Assembly: GCA_905235885.1 (NCBI GenBank)
Contig: CAJONM010000154.1
Span: forward strand, 1-6,024
Direction of reading: 5' to 3'
Source of the DNA: an uncultured Clostridia bacterium
GTDB lineage: Bacteria > Bacillota > Clostridia > UBA1381
DNA: 6,024 nucleotides
Part shown: one piece after another, positions 1-5,995 of the stretch
Layout: each line of letters opens with the position of its first letter
Position numbering within the stretch: the first letter of the stretch is position 1
Program-made: the position numbers and the translations under genes
The notes under the pieces: generated by a model
Database searches by the model: none
The model's input: only the letters and a program-made list of their open reading frames with translations
Told to the model about the DNA's origin: nothing

Positions 1-69
1 CTGCCTCACAGAGTTTGTCCGAATTGCGGACAGTACAAGGGTAAGGAAGTTATCAAGGTTGAGGATTAA
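1..69 (+). CDS. rpmF: 50S ribosomal protein L32, C-terminal end (partial)
   Basis: This is the last 22 codons and stop of ribosomal protein L32, a small protein of the large ribosomal subunit; the start lies left of the window. The visible peptide begins LPHRVCPNCGQYKGKEV and ends in a short acidic-basic tail before TAA at 67-69, which is the typical L32 C-terminus. The CPNC pair is the second half of the zinc-ribbon knuckle, so this copy looks like the zinc-binding form; the first Cys pair would lie outside the window and is not seen. The gene is followed 21 bases later by an intrinsic terminator, so it is probably not co-transcribed with the operon to its right. Identification rests on recognising the conserved tail. 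Confidence 0.93.
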   Translation: MPHRVCPNCGQYKGKEVIKVED

Positions 70-90
70 TTTCCGGCTTGTGAATATTAT

Positions 91-119
91 AAAGACCGTC
101 CGAACAGGCGGTCTTTTTT
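91..119 (+). terminator. Intrinsic terminator after rpmF
   Basis: AAAGACCGTC (91-100) pairs with GGCGGTCTTT (107-116) to form a 10-bp stem with one G-U pair and a 6-base loop (CGAACA), and it runs straight into a TTTTTT tract. It lies 21 bases after the rpmF stop. The A-rich left flank could also give weak termination on the opposite strand, but no leftward gene enters from the right here. Confidence 0.92.
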
Positions 120-129
120 GCTGTAAGCA

Positions 130-158
130 TTGCAATATAAAAAAAAGTATGATATACT
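130..158 (+). promoter_or_regulatory. Sigma-A-type promoter of the coiled-coil/folBK/fliB operon
   Basis: TTGCAA (130-135) and TATACT (153-158) are separated by exactly 17 bases. A TG at 150-151, one base before the -10 box, makes it an extended -10 promoter. The spacer is A-rich. Transcription would start near 165, giving a leader of about 20 bases with no room for a riboswitch. It lies just after the rpmF terminator and is the only good promoter seen for the three downstream + strand genes. Confidence 0.8.
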
Positions 159-175
159 GTATATAGAAAACAGAC

Positions 176-182
176 GGAGAGG
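176..182 (+). promoter_or_regulatory. Ribosome binding site with ambiguous start choice
   Basis: GGAGAGG abuts three in-frame ATG codons at 183, 186 and 192. The ATG at 183 touches the site and is too close. GGAG (176-179) is 6 bases from 186, and GAGG (179-182) is 9 bases from 192, so either of these is a plausible start. Confidence 0.6.
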
Positions 183-185
183 ATG

Positions 186-680
186 ATGGTTATGGCGTCG
201 GATAATGAAGTAATGGTGCTTATATATGAGACAGTCCAAAAGCAGATGAGTCAAATAAAAGATACGCGTGTTGTAGTGCAGTCGCTTGCGAATAAGGTTG
301 CGGAATTTGAAAAAAGCATAAGCGATATGAATGAGCGGACGGCGGATATGTCCGCGCGTATCGAGAAAATGGAGACGCTTGTAAACGATATGAGCGGCAA
401 GATGGAGACTGCTCTTAAAACGACGGAACAATCCAACACAAGGCTTAAAGATGATGTGGACGCAATGCGCAGGACTTTGGATAATGTTACAAACCGCTCA
501 ATAGCAGTAGTCGGAAAAAATAACGGAGAAATGAAAAACGCCGTTCGCGAGCTTACTACCGTACACGCTCATGTAATGGACGAATTTGAACAATACGAGC
601 TGCGCCTTTTAAAGTTAGAGGATTCTATTGATAAAATGCTCACAAAACAAATCATTAAGGAAGATAGCACAAATGAATGA
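186..680 (+). CDS. Small cytoplasmic coiled-coil protein, unknown function
   Basis: I do not recognise this 164-aa protein. It has no signal peptide or membrane helix and is highly charged. From about residue 31 to 80 hydrophobic residues follow an unbroken 3-4 heptad spacing (V31, L34, V38, F41, I45, M48, T52, M55, I59, M62, V66, M69, M73, A76, T80). The pattern continues, with a stutter, to about V101. Methionine fills one core position every seven residues at 48, 55, 62 and 69. A second helical stretch at about 116-157 is also amphipathic, so the protein is probably a rod or hairpin that oligomerises. It is the first gene of the operon, and its stop overlaps the folBK start by 8 bases. ATG 186 was chosen for ribosome-site spacing; 183 and 192 change only the first few residues. 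A scaffold or partner role would be a guess. Confidence 0.75.
   Translation: MVMASDNEVMVLIYETVQKQMSQIKDTRVVVQSLANKVAEFEKSISDMNERTADMSARIEKMETLVNDMSGKMETALKTTEQSNTRLKDDVDAMRRTLDNVTNRSIAVVGKNNGEMKNAVRELTTVHAHVMDEFEQYELRLLKLEDSIDKMLTKQIIKEDSTNE
657..663 (+). promoter_or_regulatory. Ribosome binding site fixing the folBK start
   Basis: AAGGAAG lies 9 bases before the ATG at 673 and inside the coding region of the preceding coiled-coil gene. It supports ATG 673 over the in-frame upstream ATG at 628, whose extra 15 residues do not look like FolB. Confidence 0.75.
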
Positions 681-1503
681 TTATATTGAAATACGCGACC
701 TTGTAGTCTTTGCAAATCATGGCGTGTTAAAAGAAGAAAAAACGATGGGGCAGAAATTTGTCATTTCACTTCGCTTATACGCGGATATGACGAATGCGAT
801 ATGCACCGATGATCTCGATGACGCGGTGAACTATGCTGAAATATGCGAATTTGTAACGGAATTTACAAAGAAGAACAGATGCAAGCTTATAGAAGCCGCC
901 GCTGACGGCATAGCGCGGTCAATTCTCGTTTGCTATCCGTTGATAAACCGTGTTGATATAACTCTCCATAAGCCTTGGGCGCCGATAGGTCTGCCGTTGA
1001 GCAGTGTTGCCGTAAACCTTTGCCGAAGAAGAAGCAAGGCGTATATAAGTATCGGCTCAAATATGGGCAACAGGAAGCGCAATCTTGATTTTGCTGTAGA
1101 GCGGCTGAAGTTTACAGAGGAATGCGATGTAAAAAAGGTATCGTCATATATCGATACAAAACCGGTCGGATTTACCCATCAGGATGATTTTCTGAATGCG
1201 TGTATCGAAATAGAAACGATACTTAAACCGGATGAGCTTTTAAAACTGCTGAATGAAATAGAAAATGAAGCAGGAAGAACACGCGAGATACATTGGGGAC
1301 CGAGAACGCTTGATTTGGATATAATTCTCTATGGCGATACGGTGGTATGCACAGATACCTTGACGATCCCTCATAAGGAAATGTCGTGTCGTGAGTTCGT
1401 GCTTGCGCCTTTGTGCGAGATAGCGCCGTATGCCTATGATCCGGTGTCGGGTGACTATGTCATAAATATGCTTGATAAATTGAGGAAGGCGCAAATAAAA
1501 TGA
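673..1503 (+). CDS. folBK: Bifunctional dihydroneopterin aldolase / HPPK (FolB-FolK fusion)
   Basis: This 276-aa fusion catalyses two consecutive cytosolic steps of folate synthesis. FolB (EC 4.1.2.25) cleaves dihydroneopterin to 6-hydroxymethyl-dihydropterin, and FolK (EC 2.7.6.3) then pyrophosphorylates that product with ATP. Residues 1-118 are FolB: E22, Y54 and K100 fall where the catalytic residues of the Staphylococcus aureus enzyme lie, and GQKF (26-29) and LIEAAADGIA (72-81) are family motifs. Residues 122-272 are FolK: YISIGSNMGNR (124-134), FLNACIEIET (173-182) and the signature HWGPRTLDLDIILYG (207-221), with D214 and D216 as the likely Mg2+ ligands. The usual PHP motif reads PHK (233-235). 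Both halves look intact and full length. The start overlaps the coiled-coil gene by 8 bases, and the TGA overlaps the next start by 4. No folP, folE or folate riboswitch is in the window. Confidence 0.95.
   Translation: MNDYIEIRDLVVFANHGVLKEEKTMGQKFVISLRLYADMTNAICTDDLDDAVNYAEICEFVTEFTKKNRCKLIEAAADGIARSILVCYPLINRVDITLHKPWAPIGLPLSSVAVNLCRRRSKAYISIGSNMGNRKRNLDFAVERLKFTEECDVKKVSSYIDTKPVGFTHQDDFLNACIEIETILKPDELLKLLNEIENEAGRTREIHWGPRTLDLDIILYGDTVVCTDTLTIPHKEMSCREFVLAPLCEIAPYAYDPVSGDYVINMLDKLRKAQIK
1483..1489 (+). promoter_or_regulatory. Ribosome binding site of the FliB-like gene
   Basis: AGGAAGG within the last codons of folBK lies 10 bases before the ATG at 1500. Together with the ATGA stop/start overlap (1500-1503) it indicates translational coupling. 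Confidence 0.7.
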
Positions 1504-2480
1504 TAACGCCCGATTATTATGAGAAATTCAGATGTGTAGGTTCAGAATGCACCCATAACTGCTGTCGCGGCGGTTGGGATATAGAAATAGACGATGATGC
1601 TCTTGAGCGTTTTAAGGCTATAGAAGGCGAATTTGGCGACCATGTCCGCGCTGCGGTAGGGGAGGATAATATTTTCCTTCGCACCAACGGACAGTGCGTT
1701 CTCCTCGACAGTGCAGGCCTTTGCGAAATGGCAAAGCGCGGAGAAAAACTCTGCATAGTATGTGATGAATACCCGCGATTTACCGAGTTTTACGATACTG
1801 CAACTGAACGGGGAATATCGCTCTCATGCGAAGCAGCGGCGGATATTATTATTAATGATCAAAACAAGGTAAGGCTTGTAGGTGAGGATGACTACGGGGA
1901 TGCCCCTATTCTCGCTCTTGCGTTGCATACGCGAAAAGAACTCTTTAAAATATTGCAGGACAGAGAGACGGATATTTTCAAAAGGATCCGCCTTGCGCTT
2001 GATTACACTCACTTTGTACAGAGCAGAGTCAACGAAAATAATTACGAAATATGTGAATATTCCGCGCGTGATACAATAGATGGCGATGCAAATTTATGCG
2101 CGGTGATCGATATATTACGCGAGCTTGAAATATTAAATGATGATTGGAGCGATATGCTTGACGCGGTATATGAGGCTGAACTCTCAAACGCGCATCATAA
2201 CATAGACCAATTAAAATACGAGCAAATAGCTGTGTACTTCATATATCGTTATTTATTAAAGGGTGTCTTTGACTGTGATTTCTTATCAAAAATGAAATTT
2301 GCCGCATTAAGTATCATGGTTATTGCCGCTCTCGACAGTATTTATCATAATACCGCTGAATGCGCTCGTATGTATTCAATAGAAATAGAGCATAACGAGG
2401 ATAACATAGAAGCTATATATGATGAATTTTTGTTCAGCGATGAGCTGTCGTACGAGAAAATCATAAATATGATAAAATGA
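1500..2480 (+). CDS. FliB-like cysteine-cluster protein (putative flagellin lysine-N-methylase family)
   Basis: This 326-aa cytosolic protein matches the FliB/YkgJ cysteine-cluster family. The visible pattern is C12-x4-C17-x3-C21-C22, then C66-x8-C75 in a QCVLLDSAGLC segment, then C85-x2-C88 followed by DEYPR, and C110 in LSCEAA. This order and the GLC and YPR motifs are typical of FliB. Nine cysteines lie in the first 110 residues, consistent with a metal or Fe-S cluster; Salmonella FliB is reported to carry a [4Fe-4S] cluster and to methylate flagellin lysines. The C-terminal two thirds is helical, with an aromatic-rich YFIYRYLLKGVFDCD segment (246-260) as in FliB homologues. Family membership is well supported, but the flagellin substrate is not: no flagellar gene is visible, and relatives occur in non-motile bacteria. 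It is the last gene of the operon, overlapping folBK by 4 bases. Confidence 0.85.
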   Translation: MITPDYYEKFRCVGSECTHNCCRGGWDIEIDDDALERFKAIEGEFGDHVRAAVGEDNIFLRTNGQCVLLDSAGLCEMAKRGEKLCIVCDEYPRFTEFYDTATERGISLSCEAAADIIINDQNKVRLVGEDDYGDAPILALALHTRKELFKILQDRETDIFKRIRLALDYTHFVQSRVNENNYEICEYSARDTIDGDANLCAVIDILRELEILNDDWSDMLDAVYEAELSNAHHNIDQLKYEQIAVYFIYRYLLKGVFDCDFLSKMKFAALSIMVIAALDSIYHNTAECARMYSIEIEHNEDNIEAIYDEFLFSDELSYEKIINMIK

Positions 2481-2510
2481 GCTGAAAGTCGAGAACTTTC
2501 AGCTCATTTT
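2474..2510. terminator. Bidirectional intrinsic terminator between convergent genes
   Basis: AAAATGAGCTGAAAGT (2474-2489) and its perfect reverse complement (2495-2510) form a 16-bp stem with a 5-base loop (CGAGA). The four terminal A-T pairs supply the U-tract in either direction. It ends the rightward fliB-like operon and the leftward membrane-protein gene. Both stop codons lie inside the arms: TGA at 2478-2480 on the + strand, and TGA at 2506-2504 on the - strand. Confidence 0.93.
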
Positions 2511-3166
2511 GACATTAATTTTGTAATATACCGCTTATATTCGCGGCTGTTGACCTTGACATAAAGCGTGGGGTTATAGTCGTATATCGCGCCGATTATA
2601 TCAACGACCGACTTGGGATCATAATCTTCGATGCACATAAAGCAGCATTCGTTGTTATTAGTCTCGACATATATCATATCCATAGTCGCAATGGTTTTCT
2701 TCCTTGACTTGTTGCCGGTGCGTTCATGTGGATATATTGCTTTTGCAAATGCTTTCCCCGACTCGGACATATTTCGTTTTATAAAGTCCTTTGCACCTAT
2801 AAGGATAGTTTCGATCTCATCGAACGGCACTTGTGTGATCTTAGTCCTTGACGGCTTGAGATCTGCGAAAAAACTGCCGCCTATTTCATAAGGCAGAAAG
2901 TCATTCGCCCAGCTTTTCATATAAAGCACATTATTCTGAGCTTTTATGTATGTAGCGAATACAGAATTTATTTTCAGGATCAGCAGGACAATAAACATAA
3001 CTGCTGCAATGCCAAACAGTATTCCGTATAAACGAAGTCCTACTGTGATGTCGTATACGCACATTACTATACTCAAAATTGCCAGCAGTCCGAATGCCAA
3101 AATACTTATAACGGCTTTTTTTCGTGTAGATGCATCGGCTGTTGCTTTGATCAACCGTTTATTCAT
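2504..3166 (-). CDS. Two-helix membrane protein with soluble C-terminal domain, unknown
   Basis: I do not recognise this 220-aa protein. A basic N-terminus (R4, K7, R15-K17) precedes two hydrophobic helices at about residues 18-38 and 46-66. By the positive-inside rule this puts both ends in the cytoplasm. The remaining 150 residues look like alternating strands and helices: a segment NNVLYMKSWANDFLPYEI (78-95), then strands around 108-124 and 160-180, and a closing helix 185-196. This layout resembles membrane-anchored bacterial PH-like proteins, but that is inference from arrangement only. The start is supported by GGAGG (complement of 3172-3176) five bases upstream. It lies 80 bases downstream of the large secreted-protein gene on the same strand, so it may receive read-through from that promoter. 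Its stop lies inside the shared terminator. It is not part of any system I can name. Confidence 0.82.
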   Translation of the reverse strand: MNKRLIKATADASTRKKAVISILAFGLLAILSIVMCVYDITVGLRLYGILFGIAAVMFIVLLILKINSVFATYIKAQNNVLYMKSWANDFLPYEIGGSFFADLKPSRTKITQVPFDEIETILIGAKDFIKRNMSESGKAFAKAIYPHERTGNKSRKKTIATMDMIYVETNNNECCFMCIEDYDPKSVVDIIGAIYDYNPTLYVKVNSREYKRYITKLMSK

Positions 3167-3203
3167 ACAAACCTCCGTTCAGCCGCGATGCGGCAAAAGA
3201 TAT

Positions 3204-3240
3204 GGGACAAACATTCCTTGATGTAAGGCGCGTTTGTCCC
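3204..3240 (-). terminator. Long imperfect hairpin after the large wall-protein gene (weak terminator or attenuator)
   Basis: GGGACAAAC (3204-3212) pairs perfectly with GTTTGTCCC (3232-3240). Inside it, CCTT (3216-3219) pairs with AAGG (3225-3228) across a symmetrical 3x3 internal loop, leaving a 5-base apex. Read leftward it starts 6 bases after the stop of the 885-aa gene, where a terminator belongs. However, the sequence after the stem is ATATCTTTTGCC rather than a clean U-tract, so termination may be partial. A small palindrome GCCGCGATGCGGC (3182-3194) follows. Partial read-through would lower expression of the downstream membrane-protein gene relative to the wall protein. Confidence 0.55.
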
Positions 3241-3246
3241 GAAATA

Positions 3247-5904
3247 TTAATCCTCAGAATATATTCGTCTGCCGCCGCAGAATTCGTTTCTGTAGCTTCC
3301 CTCATCTATCGACTGATACTGAATGACGGTGCCGGTATAAGGTGAATGGATCATCATACCGCTTCCCACATATATGCCGACATGGTGAACATCTCCGTTT
3401 CTCTTAAAGAATACGAGATCGCCCGGCTGCAGATTTTCTCTTGATATTGCCTCTTGTTCGTGATACTGCGCCTGCGATACGCGCTCTATGTTTATACCGA
3501 GCTGCTTATATACATACTGCGTAAAACCGGAGCAGTCGAAGCCGTTGGGCGTTGTTCCGCCCCACAGGTACTTGATGCCTAAATACTTGGTAGCTTCTCT
3601 TACAGCCGCATTGCCCATTGAGCTGCTGTCTATGGAAAGACCGCTATAGCCGAGTATATCAACGCCGTTTTCGTCCAATATAAGATCATGATACGGCGCT
3701 CCTGTGAAATATTCGACCTTTTGCTGCGCGTTTGCAAGAAGCTTATAATAGTCGGTGGCTTTGACCCATTTTTCCGTTATCTTCTTTTTACCGTCCGTTA
3801 TATCCTCATCATAGAAGCATACAAGACCTAACTCCTCATCCTCATATACAGGATAGAAGCGTTCGCCGTCGTTTAATATGTACTCATTTATGATAGGCTC
3901 CGGCAGCTTGACATCTATATGCACTTGCGATACAGCCTTTATTATATCGTCCGTACCGCGCCGCAATGCGCTCACCTTGATCGTGTATTCGCCCGGCTCG
4001 ATGTGGCGTATATTAGCCGAATTGGAGTCAATGACCGTTTTTGTCATTATCAGCTTTCTGTCCTCATCGTATATATCTACGACAAAGTCATGATAAAGCG
4101 GACTGTTCCATGAAAGACTGATATAGTCATCGTCCGTTTCCGAATTATCTTCAGGGGTTACAATTGACAAAGCATCCTCAGGCGCGTCGCCGTAATTGAT
4201 GATAAATTCATCGGGCGATGCAACACCTTCAGAGTTTACCTCGCTCAGGGATATGGAATAATCCTTTCCTGCATCAAACTGCTTTCCCTCGAATGTTATC
4301 ATATTATCCTTTGCGGTTATGTAGCTGTTTACGAGATATGTATCATCTTCAAAAGAATATACTTTCACATAATATTCTTTTGCAGCTATGCCCGACAGAT
4401 CTATAACAACATCATTGTCGGCGTTTACAAATATCTGCGGCACCGCGCTTGACGGCAGCTCCGTGTCGGTATCATCGTCATCTTCGGGCGGATCGTCGAT
4501 AGGGAGCGCCGTAACATCGGAATTTGAAGTTATATCCGATATTGAAATAGCCTCATTTTTATTATTGTTATCTTCATCATCATCCGGCTGCTGCTGCGGT
4601 GTTGCAGTTTCAAGCCCTGTCTCGTCAGCTTCAAGAGTTACATCATTTGATATATCCGATGAGTCGGCGGCAATTATGCTTGCCAATACCGAGTAATCAT
4701 CTTCCGTAAGAGCAGTTCCGACGCCGATAGTATCAACATCGGTATCAGTACAGGCTCCGCCGGCATTTACTGCTACGGAGTATGCTGTAAATGTGTCATA
4801 ACCCGTTTCATGCTGTGCGCCGTTTTTGTTATGTACATATCGCGCATCGCGTGCCAGTTCAAGATACTGCGGCTCGCCTGCCATTGCCTGTGCGCGCGCG
4901 GTCAGCTCTTGTGATATTGAAAGCGCAGGCATATTATTCTTTACCCGGTATGCGTTTATCATATCTATAAGCTCAAATGCGCGTACCTGCGGACTGACAC
5001 CAGCCATAACATCGCTTTTTTGGCGTGTAATAAACAATACTCCGTCTATCTTACCGTCATTGTCAAGAAGGAAGCGATAGCCGTCATCCTCGGTATAGTC
5101 GTATACTGAAAGACCATCGTCACCCATTTTCACATCGTCAAAGGTAAGCGATATTGCATTTGAAAAGAATGAGCATATCCTGCCGTTATCAACGCCGACC
5201 ATAACGAAGTAATTGTAGTCGGAATTAAACACATACCAGTCAATGCCGTAGTCACCCTTGTCAATTCTTGACGGTGTTCCGAGAACATCGGTGACAGTGT
5301 CTATGTTCGCGCCGATCTTTACGGCAAGACCGCCGACATTAAACTCAACATCTTGCATGAATCGGTTATAAAGCTCATTTACGAACACGCGACAGCCTTG
5401 CCATGTCATTTCCTTGTCAGGCTCGGTATCATAGCCGCTGTCTATTATGCCGTATTTGAGCATAAATGCGAATGCAACGCGGTTTTCCTCATCAATAAGT
5501 GCGTTGTCGTAGCAACCGTTCATAATTTCGTCTACTTCCTCTGATGCGAGGGCAAACGAATCGTCAAAATCTATAAGAGTTTTATACAAAACCGTAAGCG
5601 CGTCCTGCTTGCGCAGACTGACCTTATCTGATGCCGCGTTGATCTCGTCGGCATTAGCAAAGCCTAAAACAACGGCTTTTCCCAGAGTTGTATCGCCGCA
5701 AATATTCAGTATTGATTGCGGAACGGCAACCTCCGTCCCGGATAGCTTTTCATACAACTGTACCGCTTGCGTGAGCATATCCTTTTCGGATATCTTATCG
5801 TCTGCAAGTGCGGAGCCTGCGCCTATGCCGAGGCTTGAAGCAGCAGTAGCTGTAAGCAAAAGCAATGCGATCCTTGAAAGCTTGGAATTATAAGACAAAT
5901 CCAT
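3247..5904 (-). CDS. Secreted multidomain cell-wall hydrolase: CAP-associated, CAP-like, Ig-like and NlpC/P60 domains
   Basis: This 885-aa exported protein probably cleaves peptidoglycan stem peptides outside the membrane. Residues 1-34 are a signal peptide (hydrophobic core 12-30, likely cleavage after A32-L-A34). Residues 40-183 are helical and weakly S-layer-homology-like (AFMLKYGIIDSGYD near 146; weak match). Residues 189-296 match the CAP-associated N-terminal domain (VKIGANIDTVTDVLGTPSRI at 195; GIDWYVF at 220). Residues 304-411 are a CAP-like domain lacking one helix. Residues 412-488 are an acidic, Ser/Thr/Asn-rich linker. Two Ig/FN3-like domains follow at about 488-572 and 575-667. 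Residues 764-885 are NlpC/P60, with catalytic C791 in FDCSGF, H841 in HVGIYVG and H853 in MIHSPYTG. It has no LPxTG motif or C-terminal membrane helix. The ATG at 5904 has AAAGGA four bases upstream. The frame is intact throughout. Confidence 0.93.
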   Translation of the reverse strand: MDLSYNSKLSRIALLLLTATAASSLGIGAGSALADDKISEKDMLTQAVQLYEKLSGTEVAVPQSILNICGDTTLGKAVVLGFANADEINAASDKVSLRKQDALTVLYKTLIDFDDSFALASEEVDEIMNGCYDNALIDEENRVAFAFMLKYGIIDSGYDTEPDKEMTWQGCRVFVNELYNRFMQDVEFNVGGLAVKIGANIDTVTDVLGTPSRIDKGDYGIDWYVFNSDYNYFVMVGVDNGRICSFFSNAISLTFDDVKMGDDGLSVYDYTEDDGYRFLLDNDGKIDGVLFITRQKSDVMAGVSPQVRAFELIDMINAYRVKNNMPALSISQELTARAQAMAGEPQYLELARDARYVHNKNGAQHETGYDTFTAYSVAVNAGGACTDTDVDTIGVGTALTEDDYSVLASIIAADSSDISNDVTLEADETGLETATPQQQPDDDEDNNNKNEAISISDITSNSDVTALPIDDPPEDDDDTDTELPSSAVPQIFVNADNDVVIDLSGIAAKEYYVKVYSFEDDTYLVNSYITAKDNMITFEGKQFDAGKDYSISLSEVNSEGVASPDEFIINYGDAPEDALSIVTPEDNSETDDDYISLSWNSPLYHDFVVDIYDEDRKLIMTKTVIDSNSANIRHIEPGEYTIKVSALRRGTDDIIKAVSQVHIDVKLPEPIINEYILNDGERFYPVYEDEELGLVCFYDEDITDGKKKITEKWVKATDYYKLLANAQQKVEYFTGAPYHDLILDENGVDILGYSGLSIDSSSMGNAAVREATKYLGIKYLWGGTTPNGFDCSGFTQYVYKQLGINIERVSQAQYHEQEAISRENLQPGDLVFFKRNGDVHHVGIYVGSGMMIHSPYTGTVIQYQSIDEGSYRNEFCGGRRIYSED

Positions 5905-5918
5905 TCAATCCTTTCTCT

Positions 5919-5930
5919 GCGTAATCACGC
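5919..5930. repeat. Short inverted repeat at the wall-protein transcription start
   Basis: GCGTAATCACGC is a 4-bp-arm inverted repeat (GCGT/ACGC) with a 4-base centre. It lies directly downstream of the -10 box, over the expected transcription start. It could be a regulator site or a 5' leader mini-hairpin, but a short repeat like this can arise by chance. Confidence 0.3.
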
Positions 5931-5932
5931 TT

Positions 5933-5961
5933 ATTATAACACAAATTTATGATATTGTCCA
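5933..5961 (-). promoter_or_regulatory. Strong sigma-A-type promoter of the wall-protein gene
   Basis: On the - strand, TGGACA (complement of 5956-5961) and a perfect TATAAT (complement of 5933-5938) are separated by 17 bases. A TG one base before the -10 gives an extended -10. Upstream of the -35, bases 5962-5990 are almost pure A/T and resemble an UP element. Transcription would start near 5926, about 22 bases before the ATG at 5904, so the leader is short. Confidence 0.85.
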
Positions 5962-5995
5962 TACATTTTTTATTAATTTTTTATGAATTTACAGC

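Noticed and set aside
120..185. Possible folate riboswitch upstream of the folBK operon
   Set aside because: The predicted leader is only about 20 bases from transcription start to ATG, too short for any known THF riboswitch, and no conserved core is visible.
87..431. Leftward open frame of 114 codons opposite the coiled-coil gene
   Set aside because: It runs antisense through the rpmF terminator region, promoter and coiled-coil gene, has no ribosome site and encodes a His/Tyr/Arg-rich unnatural composition.
628..672. Extended start for folBK at ATG 628
   Set aside because: The extra 15 residues do not resemble FolB, lie inside the previous gene, and ATG 673 has a well-spaced AAGGAAG.
3182..3194. 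Palindrome GCCGCGATGCGGC as an operator or attachment site
   Set aside because: It has only 5-bp arms, occurs once in the window, and has no recombinase or regulator nearby; at most it adds to the intergenic hairpin.
3878..4113. Two rightward overlapping open frames inside the wall-protein gene
   Set aside because: They lie wholly antisense to a convincing 885-codon gene, and have no ribosome site or recognisable product.
4388..4696. Rightward Ser-rich open frame of 102 codons
   Set aside because: It is the antisense shadow of the Asp/Glu-rich linker of the wall protein; GAT/GAA repeats read as TCA/TTC-type codons give artificial serine runs.
4672..4995. CAP region as a frameshifted or decayed domain
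   Set aside because: The reading frame is open throughout, both flanks remain family-like and the downstream peptidase is intact, so an in-frame shortening is more likely than decay.
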